DNA from: Candidatus Krumholzibacteriota bacterium
GTDB lineage: Bacteria; Krumholzibacteriota; Krumholzibacteriia; Krumholzibacteriales; Krumholzibacteriaceae
DNA length: 64,000 nt
NCBI GenBank assembly: GCA_016932415.1
Contig: JAFGCX010000020.1
Span: 248,001 to 312,000, forward strand
Direction of reading: 5' to 3'
Of this stretch, positions 1 to 9,800 are shown piece after piece. The notes under the pieces were generated by a model. It saw only the letters and a list, made by a program, of their open reading frames with translations, was not told where the DNA came from and searched no databases. Each line of letters opens with the position of its first letter. Positions within the stretch are counted from its first letter, which is position 1. The position numbers were made by a program, and so were the translations under genes.

Positions 1-458
1 GTCAGGGAGACCGGTTTCATTCCCTCGACACCTTCAAAAGAGATAAGGATATCGAGGTAGGAGCCTTTTCCATCGTATCTCAAAACGCGGTTCCTCGAAT
101 AATCAAGGATATAGACGAATGGCCCGTTCAGGGCCAGGTCGATCGGATAGAAAGAGGCGTTGCGGGGCGGATTCTCGAACTCGATATGACTCCCGTCCGG
201 AGAGAACCTGAAGACCTTGCCTGTCATCGCGTCGGCTACGAAAAGAAACCGGTCAGGATCGGCGGCAAGCCCGAGGGGCTCCATCAGAACATCCTCTCCG
301 AGACGTTCAATTTTTTGGTGGAGTATTATTGCCGGGGCTGATCCCTTCTCTTTCAGGGGATCTTCGGAAAATGCCGATTCCGGTGACAAAAAGAGAATGA
401 TCAGAAAAAGAACGAGGGTGCCGATATTTTCCGCTTTAAGAATACTGCCGCGAGACAT
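1..458 (-). CDS. NHL/6-bladed beta-propeller-type secreted protein, partial (3' end outside window)
   Basis: I read this gene on the minus strand from an ATG at 456-458; it runs off the left edge, so only about 152 residues are visible. The start is preceded by a strong AGGGGAG ribosome site that overlaps the stop region of the upstream gene. Residues 12-30 form a hydrophobic signal or anchor segment. After it come repeats of the type G-L-A-x-D-P-x-x-F-L-F-V-A-D and D-x-x-L-N-G-P-F-V-Y-I-L-D-Y-S-x-N-R-V, which are typical blades of NHL-like propellers. It is the last visible gene of the minus-strand run that includes PorU and PorV, only 12 nt after its neighbour, so it is probably co-transcribed. 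The propeller may bind a ligand or protein in the periplasm or at the cell surface; no enzymatic role is visible. Confidence 0.75.
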   Translation of the reverse strand, partial: MSRGSILKAENIGTLVLFLIILFLSPESAFSEDPLKEKGSAPAIILHQKIERLGEDVLMEPLGLAADPDRFLFVADAMTGKVFRFSPDGSHIEFENPPRNASFYPIDLALNGPFVYILDYSRNRVLRYDGKGSYLDILISFEGVEGMKPVSL

Positions 459-470
459 TCCGCTCCCCTG

Positions 471-1334
471 CTAGAAGGACCGGGTCATCGTCATCCTGAA
501 TCCATCCGGCGCCGGATCGATATCTATCGATATCTGCCGCGACTGCTCCTGTGAGGAATAGTCGCCACCACCGGCGATCTTGAAAGCATCGACCATACTG
601 ACGACCCGTACGCCGAGCGCGAAGAAAAGTGTGTAGACGATTCTTTTCTTCGAGACATCATACCCCGAATAAAGGGAACTATACCTTCTGTAGACTCCTT
701 CATTCTCCCATCGCCAGCTCATATCTCCGGTCAATATATTATCCTGATAGTAGTCCTCGATAGCGGCCATATCAGGATAGTACATGTCCCTGGCTTCCCT
801 GAGAATATATTCGTTATACCCGCCGGGACCATCGTTGCTCATATAATTGGCGATAATCTTGTAATACGATTCTGAATGTCCCGTGCCCGACACGCCGGCG
901 TACGCGACGGCGTAATCTTCAAACGCGTCCCTTCGGGCCACCGATTGCCAGTAAAAAGCCCCGGCGCTTATCCAGGCTATCCCTTCGAGGCTGAAATATA
1001 TCTTTGATCTCACGGTACGCCCCATCCTGTGCTGCCCGAGTCCGGGGAGCAGGAAACTAAGCAATGCTTCTTTTTTTGCAGACCTTGCGGCAAGATCAGC
1101 CCCCGTGTATTCAACACCGGAAAAAGGCAAAGAGACAAGCCCGGTGCTATTTCCCTCGCCTCGTCGACTGGTCTCTTCGGGAAGGTTGAACCGCGGAGCG
1201 CCAGACCGGTCGAATAAACTCTCTTCCCGGTCCATCAGGATCATCGGGGAATCGGCACCTGTTCCAGCACAATCGGCCGGCATCGGCGAATATATGACGA
1301 TTGCCATGATAAAAACAAACAAGAGATTTCTCAC
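471..1334 (-). CDS. DUF5683-like membrane protein (copy A)
   Basis: A 287-residue protein with an N-terminal signal peptide (about residues 1-23). The middle shows the LLPGLGQH..G motif that in DUF5683-type proteins precedes paired hydrophobic segments, here around residues 105-130. A second hydrophobic stretch (TLFFALGVRVVSMVDAFKIA) lies near residue 235-255. Between the two is a Tyr- and Asp-rich soluble loop. The C-terminus ends in R-S-F after a beta strand, as in outer-membrane associated proteins. It lies 12 nt downstream of a related gene (1347-2363) with the same LLPGLG and VSMIDA-type segments, so the two look like diverged tandem paralogues. The function of the family is unknown; the position behind PorU, PorV and an exported protease suggests a role in the envelope. 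Confidence 0.7.
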   Translation of the reverse strand: MRNLLFVFIMAIVIYSPMPADCAGTGADSPMILMDREESLFDRSGAPRFNLPEETSRRGEGNSTGLVSLPFSGVEYTGADLAARSAKKEALLSFLLPGLGQHRMGRTVRSKIYFSLEGIAWISAGAFYWQSVARRDAFEDYAVAYAGVSGTGHSESYYKIIANYMSNDGPGGYNEYILREARDMYYPDMAAIEDYYQDNILTGDMSWRWENEGVYRRYSSLYSGYDVSKKRIVYTLFFALGVRVVSMVDAFKIAGGGDYSSQEQSRQISIDIDPAPDGFRMTMTRSF

Positions 1335-1346
1335 CGCGTTGCCCTC

Positions 1347-2363
1347 CTAGAAACGATAACTGATTCCCACGGTAGGGGTGACTGCATCCGGCGAAAGATC
1401 TATTGACCATCCACCGTCGTCCAGACTGTCATTATTCATTCGATGAGCCAGCCAGAGAGCGTCTATCATCGATACGACCCTGTTCACGATAAGCATCATC
1501 AAGTGCCTGTCAGCGCTTACGAGGAACTCGTCACTCACCGCGCGCATATCCCAGTAAGCCAACCTGTTGGGTGTCCACGGCTGGAAATTCTCGTATGTCC
1601 CGTCCCATGAATCTCCATCCCAGTCATCCCAGCCGAAAGCGAAAGCGTCATATTTCCCGCAATTCTCGTAATACTCTTCCCTGTCGAGATTCTTCGGTAT
1701 ATAGATAAAATAGAAATCCGCCATCTCGTCGGCATTGTCATTATAGACATGCCAGTCGCTGCATCCCCCGATCCCCTCGCAGTAGGGGTGCTGCAGAAGG
1801 AACCTCGCCTCGCTCCAGTGAGTGTCGCAGAACTCCTCGTATTCTTTTTTACTGTCCTTTCCCTTGTCATAATTATCCTTGTATCCATACCAGAGATAGG
1901 CGTCGATCCCGATAAAAGCAGGTACTCTGGCAAGGGTCGACCAGTCTGACCAATCGCCCCGGTCGACATAAAGATACAATTCTCCAAGCCCGGGCAGAAG
2001 GGCTGAGGCAAGTACCGATATAGCCATCTTCTTCTTCCCGCCCTGCCGGACCGTTGAAGGATAGCTGCCGCTCCTCATCAATCTCATATCCCTCGCTGAT
2101 ACAGAGGGAGATCCTATCCTGTCTCCCGATAATTTCAGGGTCTCGCTGACCTTGTACGATTTGAGATCGTAATCTCCCTCTTCTCTCGCGAAGACCGAGT
2201 TAGCCTTCCCCGCTTCAGATCCTGGATCTATTGTCCTGGAGAGCGAGATCGATTCTTTATCATCTGCCGCCCCGGCAGAGGCGGAAGAAGTAATCGCTGG
2301 CCCGGCTGTAAGACCGGCTATCAGGACCGTTAAAAGCGCGGTGTCCCTGGAAATCCGAAGCAT
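1347..2363 (-). CDS. DUF5683-like membrane protein (copy B)
   Basis: A 338-residue protein with a signal peptide (residues 1-30, ending A-S-A-G-A). Residues about 115-150 contain SALLPGLGELYLY, the same motif as in the next gene downstream, and near the C-terminus is NRVVSMIDALWLAHRM, matching that neighbour. The central loop is rich in Asp, Tyr, Trp and Cys (for example YCEGIGGCSDWH), suggesting a disulfide-stabilised periplasmic domain. The final residues (TVGISYRF) form an aromatic-ended beta strand. It starts 16 nt after the M6 protease gene stops and is followed after 12 nt by its paralogue, so all are likely one operon. No catalytic motif is visible and the function is unknown. Confidence 0.7.
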   Translation of the reverse strand: MLRISRDTALLTVLIAGLTAGPAITSSASAGAADDKESISLSRTIDPGSEAGKANSVFAREEGDYDLKSYKVSETLKLSGDRIGSPSVSARDMRLMRSGSYPSTVRQGGKKKMAISVLASALLPGLGELYLYVDRGDWSDWSTLARVPAFIGIDAYLWYGYKDNYDKGKDSKKEYEEFCDTHWSEARFLLQHPYCEGIGGCSDWHVYNDNADEMADFYFIYIPKNLDREEYYENCGKYDAFAFGWDDWDGDSWDGTYENFQPWTPNRLAYWDMRAVSDEFLVSADRHLMMLIVNRVVSMIDALWLAHRMNNDSLDDGGWSIDLSPDAVTPTVGISYRF

Positions 2364-2379
2364 CCTTTATCCTCCACGG

Positions 2380-5300
2380 TCAGTTTACAATAGCGAATTT
2401 CCTGTTGGCCTGGTATTTCCTTCCGCTGGAAACGATAACAAGCCTGCATAGATATATTCCCGAAGCCTTCCCCGACAGGGAGACTTCAAACTCGTCTTCT
2501 CCTCCTGAAAGATCCTTCTTCTCTTCGTAAACAAGCTCTCCGGCAAGGGTCATTATCTTCAGGAAAGCCTCCCCGGTCAAAGGCGCGTTAAAATGGAATC
2601 CGACCCGCTCGCCAGTGGAAGGATTAGGATAGATCACAAGATTATCGTCGATAGCCTTCCACTCGTCATCGGTCTCCGAGAATCCTCCCGTATTAGCCGC
2701 AAAAGCCGTTCTTCCAGGACCACCCCAGAGACTGGTCCAGGAATCATCCAGGCCGCCCGGATCAAACGGCGCGCTGCGCCATCTGATCTTTCCGATCCCG
2801 GGACGGAATTCAAAATAGGGATTGTACCCGATATTCCTGATAATGTCTGAATAGGAGAACAAAGCCTCATCACCCGATTTTACGATATCTACAGCATCCT
2901 TGAATGAAGATGCCATCTTTTTCGGATAACCGGGGACCAGTTTTCCGCGGTAGTCAAAGAGGAAGAAAAGACCCTTGGAAGTACCAGCCGCGATCCATCT
3001 TCCTGACCCGTTCTGCGCCGTTGTCAAAGGGCTTGATATCTTTACCGGGGCGGGAAGATCGAAGACCGCGTTTATATCTCTCGGCCAGCCGGATACGTTC
3101 GCTCCCGAAGAACTGATTACGAATATTTTCGATCCGTCGCTGCAGCAGATATCAATAAACCCGTCGCCGTTGATATCCTGGAGGGCGGGGACGGCTGTCA
3201 GGGATGCTCCCGTCTTCCTTTCGGAGATTACCCCGCTGCCCGTGCAGTAGAGGATCCTTCCCGACTGGAGCATCGAAAGATAGACTTCGCTTCCATCGCG
3301 CTCCGGATCGATATCTCCGCTGAGAAGAGCCGTTTCACCTGCCGCTTCCCCGGCTGATAGTGATATATCATATTGCCATAGCGCGTCAGACTGGAGGTCT
3401 CTCTCTCCGGTAAAGACCCAGTGGAGTATACGGGCTGTCTGCGCGCCGTCGACAGTCACCAGAGCAAAGATTCCCGAGGCGTATCCCTGCTGATCGGCTT
3501 CGATCGATATATTGCCTTTAAACCGCGTACCGGAGGGTGATGATAAGGCAGAGGCGACGGAGCCGTCAGAAGCGAGCAGCCTGAGACCACCGTCCGAATC
3601 GATCACAGCTATCAACGTCTCATCGGTTCTTCTCACTTCGACAGGATGGGTGACCAGCGCGCTGCCTGCGTCGAAAGGCCAGCCGCCATATTCGGTCCAT
3701 TGACCGCCGCCCGTTCTGAAGGCGTGGACCTGTCCTCCGTAATCAGCGACGATCACGGCGTCTGAATGCGCCATGTGATCGAACAGCGAGGAATAGACGA
3801 CCGGCGTCACTGCCGGACGTCCGAGCGAAAAGACCTTCTCATCCTCACCGGCAATAAGCCCGTTGCCGTATAGATCTATAACGAGATTCCTGAATCCTCC
3901 TGAAAGGGGCAAAAGTCCCCCATCGGCGATATCCGAGGGGAAGAAAAACCTGTCAGCCGCCCTGATATCCCTGTTCCCCGCGCCGAATGTCATCACCGTG
4001 TCGCGCCGCGTGATACCCTCTATCCTCACTCCGGTCGGCACGCCCCAGTTGCTCCAGGAAGAAGGAATAGTCGAATCGGAAAATTCCGACCTGTTCCCTT
4101 CGAAAAACGCGTCGTCAAACCACCCCATACGGAACCCTGAATAAGGGTTCCCCAGATCGGTCACTCCCGAACCCTCTACGACCCAAACGCCATAGGGCCA
4201 GCGGGAATTCACCTCATTGCTGTACCACCTGTCCTCTATGAAAGATTCGTCTACATGCCATATTAGAATACCCGGACCGGCATCGGTCTCGGGAATATCA
4301 GATTCGGTAGGCAGCAGGATGTCATAACCGTTTGTCAGTTCCCATTCGATCTCGTCGGGTATACCGCCCCCGCAGTTCATGCAGTTACCCGTCCCGATCA
4401 CTACTCCCGTAAGCGGATCAGCGACAAATCCTGTCAATATCCCGTCGATCTCGACGGCGCGGTTTTCTATAAGAAAATATTCGTCGTTCGATATCTCCAC
4501 CCGGACCAGTCTCGACGGGCATTTTTCCACGGCGGGAAGGTCTATCTGGTTATCAAAAGTATTTATGGTATCCGTTTCGGCCCACCCGAGAGCGTATCTC
4601 GACCAGGCGCCGAGCCCCGATGGAAGCATCCCCGTCACATAGACTATCTCGCCCCTGTCTTCGACATAAGCACCCAGAAGGGGCCCTGAATCCATCTGAT
4701 CCCAGACTCCAACGATCGGCGACCCGTAATATACGTCATAAAGATCGGGCAATCCAAGGACATGACCGAACTCATGGCCGAGGACAGAAGCCATGCTCCC
4801 GTAACTGCCGTCCTGCGTCGCTGTCTCGGGGACTACTGATATCTCCCTGATTATCGTCGTCCCTCCCTCGATGGGGATCTCGTCACCATCGCCGAGTATG
4901 GCGAAAAATGATGGTATATCGTTCGGGGAATCACCCCTGTAATCACTCTGGATATCGGCGCCGGCATGTACAAGGATTATAGCATCGTAATCTGAAAGCC
5001 TCCTGGGATACCCCGCGCCGGAGAGTTCCTGATCAGCCAGGACGACCGCATCATAAAGGAAATCGGCCAGCTGATCGTTCGTCCATCCGACCGTGTATGA
5101 CCCGGGACCATAATCGGCGACATCACTGAGCTTGTAGCTTCCATTTTCTTCAAGGGGAAGGATCTCCCAGTTCACTTCGAGTTTTCCGCATGATTGAAAC
5201 CGCATATAATTCGCCAGGCCCTGCATATGGGCGTTGAAATATGTCCTGTTGTGGGGCGTTGGATCGACGATGGATGAATCGTATGGAGAGAGATCGAAAT

Positions 5301-5649
5301 CGCCACCGGTCTTTATCGATGAAAGACCGCTCCTGCTGTTATCCTGGAAAGCGATCCTTATCATGACAACGTTAAGCTCGCCGTCGACCATTCCGGCACT
5401 TCCCGGGCTGGACAAAAATCCCTGCTCGAATTTTCCCGGCGGTGGCACTTTATATAAGAATGTCTTACGGTTGCCGGCGAGGTCGTCCGGAACAGCTCGC
5501 CGCTCCCCGGTACGTACCAGATCGCCAGATTCAGTCCGCCTGAAGACGGGGGCTTTATTCTCTCCCGCCAGAATAACTTGCGGCTTGCCCGTAAAAAGCA
5601 ACAGCAATAGCGATACAAGGGTAATCTTGAAAGAACTTACCGAAGACAA
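2380..5649 (-). CDS. M6-family metalloprotease with beta-propeller/FG-GAP-like region and T9SS-type C-terminal domain
   Basis: A 1089-residue secreted zinc protease. The start is TTG at 5647-5649, behind an AGAGGTG site. A signal peptide covers residues 1-28. The peptidase domain carries HEFGHVLGLPD with zinc ligands H292 and H296, catalytic E293 and D302, the extended HExxHxxGxxD form seen in immune inhibitor A/M6 proteases, followed by the WDQM(D) Met-turn region. Residues about 560-960 contain repeated D-x-D/N-G-D-G-type segments such as DINGDGFIDICC, as in FG-GAP/VCBS propellers. The last 87 residues (from NLVIYPNPSTG, about 1003) form a type A sorting domain. It is therefore probably exported by the PorU/PorV system encoded just upstream. 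A surface protein-degrading role is inferred. Confidence 0.88.
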   Translation of the reverse strand: MSSVSSFKITLVSLLLLLFTGKPQVILAGENKAPVFRRTESGDLVRTGERRAVPDDLAGNRKTFLYKVPPPGKFEQGFLSSPGSAGMVDGELNVVMIRIAFQDNSRSGLSSIKTGGDFDLSPYDSSIVDPTPHNRTYFNAHMQGLANYMRFQSCGKLEVNWEILPLEENGSYKLSDVADYGPGSYTVGWTNDQLADFLYDAVVLADQELSGAGYPRRLSDYDAIILVHAGADIQSDYRGDSPNDIPSFFAILGDGDEIPIEGGTTIIREISVVPETATQDGSYGSMASVLGHEFGHVLGLPDLYDVYYGSPIVGVWDQMDSGPLLGAYVEDRGEIVYVTGMLPSGLGAWSRYALGWAETDTINTFDNQIDLPAVEKCPSRLVRVEISNDEYFLIENRAVEIDGILTGFVADPLTGVVIGTGNCMNCGGGIPDEIEWELTNGYDILLPTESDIPETDAGPGILIWHVDESFIEDRWYSNEVNSRWPYGVWVVEGSGVTDLGNPYSGFRMGWFDDAFFEGNRSEFSDSTIPSSWSNWGVPTGVRIEGITRRDTVMTFGAGNRDIRAADRFFFPSDIADGGLLPLSGGFRNLVIDLYGNGLIAGEDEKVFSLGRPAVTPVVYSSLFDHMAHSDAVIVADYGGQVHAFRTGGGQWTEYGGWPFDAGSALVTHPVEVRRTDETLIAVIDSDGGLRLLASDGSVASALSSPSGTRFKGNISIEADQQGYASGIFALVTVDGAQTARILHWVFTGERDLQSDALWQYDISLSAGEAAGETALLSGDIDPERDGSEVYLSMLQSGRILYCTGSGVISERKTGASLTAVPALQDINGDGFIDICCSDGSKIFVISSSGANVSGWPRDINAVFDLPAPVKISSPLTTAQNGSGRWIAAGTSKGLFFLFDYRGKLVPGYPKKMASSFKDAVDIVKSGDEALFSYSDIIRNIGYNPYFEFRPGIGKIRWRSAPFDPGGLDDSWTSLWGGPGRTAFAANTGGFSETDDEWKAIDDNLVIYPNPSTGERVGFHFNAPLTGEAFLKIMTLAGELVYEEKKDLSGGEDEFEVSLSGKASGIYLCRLVIVSSGRKYQANRKFAIVN

Positions 5650-5679
5650 ACCAGGTTCACCTCTCTCAGGGGCAGATGC

Positions 5680-6693
5680 CTAGAAAGTCATGCCAAAGGA
5701 CCAGCGGTGGACCCTTCCGAGATCTGACGCCTGAGGGACACTGGCATAATCGATCCTGAATTTATTGAAAAGGAATCCTATCCCGTACGTCATATCTTTG
5801 ATATCTCCGTCATTGTCGTATACATAACCTCCACGGATCACAAGCAGGTTGGCATATATGCCCTCCGCTCCCATGTGGTAGGTGTTGGAACGGTTATAGT
5901 CATTGTCACTGAAATACTCAACGAGCGATTTATTGATGTCGGCGACAACGGTAAGGCCTGCCGATTCGCTCATTACCGGTGTATACGCGAACCCGACTCT
6001 AAGGTTCCTCGGCAGAGGAGCAGCCTGCTCTCCCGGGTTAATGTATGTCAGTGCCGGTCCAAGATTCGACAGGGCAAGGCCAAGATTCAGACGGGAGATT
6101 TCATAACCCAGGACACTGAAGGTCGGGATCCTCCACAATCCTCCGAAATCGACCGCCACCGATGACCCCTGTCCCGCCTGTCCGTCCTGGGTCGCCCATT
6201 TCGGAGCGAGGTTCACATATACGAACTTCAGGTTCATCCCCACTGAAATATCATTTGTGATCTTTATCGCTCCACCTACCGTCGGGACCACTTCATATGA
6301 AGAGGCGGTACCAAGGAATTCCCCGACCTGTCCCGTCGCGTCCCAGTCACCGTAACTGAGGTACTGTATCGCCGCGCCTATGACGGCGAAACCTTTGATA
6401 GCATATACCCAGCCGGCATATTCATAGAACACGTCGGAGGCAAGATCAGGTACCAGCTGCGTATGCATCAGGTCGAAAGCCATTCTATCTATAAAGGCCA
6501 TACCTGCCGGGTTCCACCAGAGACAGGTGGCATCATCGGCGATCGCGACGAAACTCTGCCCCATCGCGTTGGCCCTGGCACCCGGCGGTATTATCAAGCT
6601 GCTCGCGCCTGCTTCTCCCTGGGCCGACAGCGACCCTGAAAAAGCCAGGACAAGGACCAGAGAAACGGAAATCAGCCTAAGAGATCTAATCAT
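5680..6693 (-). CDS. porV: PorV/PorQ-family outer-membrane beta-barrel protein
   Basis: A 337-residue protein with a signal peptide (residues 1-24). It has the family hallmark near the mature N-terminus: PPGARANAMGQSFVAIADDATCLWWNPAGMAF, which I describe as a GARA.GMG..(A)..DD....WNPAG pattern, followed by alternating beta strands to a C-terminal phenylalanine (SFGMTF). In type IX secretion, PorV is the outer-membrane shuttle that binds folded C-terminal-domain clients and brings them to the PorU sortase. Here it sits directly between the PorU gene and a sorting-domain protease, which supports that role. PorQ and other FadL-like paralogues look similar, so the exact orthology is an inference. 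A sigma-70-like promoter is visible upstream at 6733-6761. Confidence 0.82.
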   Translation of the reverse strand: MIRSLRLISVSLVLVLAFSGSLSAQGEAGASSLIIPPGARANAMGQSFVAIADDATCLWWNPAGMAFIDRMAFDLMHTQLVPDLASDVFYEYAGWVYAIKGFAVIGAAIQYLSYGDWDATGQVGEFLGTASSYEVVPTVGGAIKITNDISVGMNLKFVYVNLAPKWATQDGQAGQGSSVAVDFGGLWRIPTFSVLGYEISRLNLGLALSNLGPALTYINPGEQAAPLPRNLRVGFAYTPVMSESAGLTVVADINKSLVEYFSDNDYNRSNTYHMGAEGIYANLLVIRGGYVYDNDGDIKDMTYGIGFLFNKFRIDYASVPQASDLGRVHRWSFGMTF

Positions 6694-6732
6694 ATTTTGA
6701 TACTCCTTCTTATCTAAACAACTGCCATATTA

Positions 6733-6761
6733 AAATTATGCTGCGCGACACTCCGGGTCAA
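6733..6761 (-). promoter_or_regulatory. candidate sigma-70 promoter for the PorV-M6 protease gene run
   Basis: On the minus strand a TTGACC -35 box (6756-6761) is followed by 17 nt and a TAATTT -10 box (6733-6738). It lies in the 128-bp gap between the PorU and PorV genes, about 40 bp before the PorV start. The -35 box is good and the -10 box is weak (three of six bases). It would allow PorV and the client genes to be expressed apart from PorU. Confidence 0.4.
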
Positions 6762-6781
6762 GCATTTTGACGATCCGGACA

Positions 6782-6799
6782 GGGAAGCTCAGACTTCCC
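6782..6799. repeat. inverted repeat GGGAAG/CTTCCC behind PorU
   Basis: A perfect 6-bp inverted repeat with a 6-nt loop lies 20-40 nt after the PorU stop. It could act as an mRNA 3' stem on the minus strand, but it lacks a T tract in that direction, so I do not call it a terminator. A T6 run lies on its other side (6811-6816, plus strand). Confidence 0.35.
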
Positions 6800-6821
6800 G
6801 AATCGCTGGTTTTTTAATGCC

Positions 6822-9800
6822 TTATCGAAGCAGGACCACCTTCCCGGTTACAGTTTCGCTACGGTTGTAAGAATTTCTGAATGAAACATCGATCATGTAT
6901 ATATAGGTGCCGTTGGCGGGGATATCCCCGGCACGGTCCCTACCGTCCCAGTAGATACTGTTATATCCCTCTCTTCCGTATATTTTGCTGCTCCATATCT
7001 CCCGGCCTGAGACATTGTAGAGACGCAGTATTACATCGGCGACACTGCTCAGCTGGAATATGAAATTAGTCGACACCCTTACAGGATTCGGCATATTGAA
7101 TACATCGCTAATCGTGTAGAGACCGTCCTCTATCATCTCGAACTGAAGAGTGTCGTTCGCCTGGGCTCCAAGGTTGTCGAACGCCCTGACCACAACCGAA
7201 TGGTCTCCCGGAGTGAACCCGGATGGGATCGGATATTCGACCTTACCCTTCGTGCTCGATCCGTGGTCATATTTGAAATAATCGGTGACAGCGCGGAAAT
7301 ACCCGCTTCTGTCGAATTCCAGGTAGATCGAACTCTGCGGATCCTTGCCAAGTATCGATATCCCGTCCGTATCGGAAATCTCGACATTGAGGATCGCGCC
7401 CTTTTTCACCTTGTCCGCCTGGCCTGCGAAATATATGTCGATATCGGGAGGGGATTGGTTATCCGGCGGATCGGGGTTGTTCATGATCAGCAGGTGGTCA
7501 TCCGCTCCCACTCCATCGGCGTTGAGTGAACTTATATAGCTTCGTACCCGCGCTTTTGACCCTGTCCTGCATCTCAGCGGAACAACAAAGTCAGCGGTGA
7601 ACCGCCCGCCGGTCACATCGACGCTCCCCCTGAAAAGGCTCTTGCCTGGAAGGTCGTATTTAATCGTCGCGAGAGGGATACAGGGATGCGGTTCGTTTAC
7701 TTCCCTGCTCGACTCCTGGATTATGATATCGGCCTTTCCATTGAAGGACTCATAGACGGCTCCCCCCGACCGGACCGTTCCGTGGAAAGTGTATCTCTTC
7801 CCTGTAAGCATCGAATCGATCTCCGACCTTTCATGTTCGACCTGGTACGAAGGAAGCGCGATCTTTGTCGCGGGATCGCCTAGAATAAGGAACTGCGCGA
7901 GACTGAGCTGGTTTGAAGGAATGCTGCTGTACGGTTTGGCAAAGATCATAGCGTTGCCGAGGGTCTCTGTTCCCGTACTGTCTTCAGAGGTGAAAAGAGC
8001 CATCATGAACCTGTAATTTATAGTCTTGTTGGGATCGGCATATGTGCCGCCCGTTCCACCGATCACCGCTATCGCTCCGCCATCTCCGCTGAGAACAAGG
8101 TCCTGCCCGATACTTGTTTGGAAAGGGGATTCTATATTCGCCACCGAGCAGGAAAAAGCGAGAAAAAGCGGCCTTTTGTTTCCGTTTGTCAGCGCGGGGA
8201 TATCGGCCTTCTCCATAACGACCTCATCAGCCATTACATTCGGAGCCCCATGGCCGATATAGTTGATTATCAAAGCGCCGTCGTTCCAGGCATCCCGCAG
8301 AGCCTGCCTCGCGCCAGGCTTGAAGTTTCCATCGAACGGATATTCATGGAGATAGATTTTGTTAAAATCGATAAAATCGGGGAAATAGGTATAATCGAGC
8401 GTCATATCCTCGGATGTATCGAGAAATCCGAAATCGCAATCGGTATGGGTCGAAAATTCATCATCAGCTACCAGGATCACTTCATCTCTCCATTCGCCCA
8501 TATCGTCGCCGGATTCATATTCGATGATATCCCGCACCCACCTCTGCGCCTGTGCCGCAGTGAATACAGGCATCCTTCCAATCGCCACATCGATGAACCA
8601 GTCGTCTGAGTCGTCGAGCCTTACGAAATGGTCATCGTCCTCTACGACTTCGCGGCCGTAATCTTTCATGAAGAGTGGCAGATAATCGTTTCCCGTCCCG
8701 AGAATGTCCCGTGGATCGTTCGTACCGTTTCCCATAAGAACGAGATATCGTATTATGGGACCTTCCGCGTCGGAGAAGTTATCGTAGAGGAATTTCACGT
8801 AATTTCTTATCGCGATCGGGTCTTTCATCCCGTTGGAAAAATTGTCATATATATCATCGATATCGACAGCCCTGACTACGGGATCCACTGTTCCAGGAAG
8901 ATTGGTCTCCCTGTAACCGGCCAGCATCGACGCGGCATCTTCGAATCGCCCGTTATGGACGATCAGCATATGGGGAGATACCGGATCGTCCCTGAGCGAG
9001 ACGGGCGCTTCTCCCCGCGCCGATATCGCCTCGATGCCAGGCGTCAGAAGGACGTTCGAGGCCGCGGCAAGATAATGTCTTCTCGCCCCCCCGATCACAT
9101 CCTCGAATTCGATTATCCCGCCGGTTATATCTTCCGTGGTAAGAAAGGCGGGAGATCCAAAGGATGTCACATCCAGGAGATATATCCCGCCTGACGGGAA
9201 CCCGCTTATGGCGAATCCCGCCCTGCCGTCGAAACGCGGAGTGAAAAAGTCGATGGCCCCGTCAAGGGCGATAAGGTCTCTTTTATAGAAAATGTCATAC
9301 CACATCATATACATGAAATCGCCGGTCTGGATGGAAACCTTGAACTGATTCGATGAATCCAGGAGATTATCAAGATCGACCATCAGAGTCTCGGGAACGA
9401 ATTTTTCGTGCACCGACCGCCAGTCGAGCGATCCGACTTTCGTTCCGTTGATGAAAAAATCGGATATCACAAGTTCGAACGAATCGTAGGGAGAATAGGC
9501 GATCGACCGGAGCATTCCGCTTCCGTCAGTCACGTCTGACAGGGTGAAATTGTTCGTAAACAGGTTGTTGCCATATCCCAGAAGCCTCCAGTACCATCCA
9601 TCGTCGGTATATTGAGGATCATACGCGTAATCCTGTTCATTATGAAGCCTGTGCTGATATGAATCGATGACGGTGTCGGGATCGGCGGGAAGATTTGAGA
9701 CGTCCCGTTCGGCCATCCTTCTCGGTCCTGAAGGGAAAGACCCGCCCCACGTCAGCCAGTATATATTCTCTTTAGCGTAAGGGTGTTCATAAAATTCGAG

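Noticed and set aside
8118-9194. Two long plus-strand frames inside PorU
   Set aside because: They oppose a gene with catalytic motifs and are low in recognisable structure.
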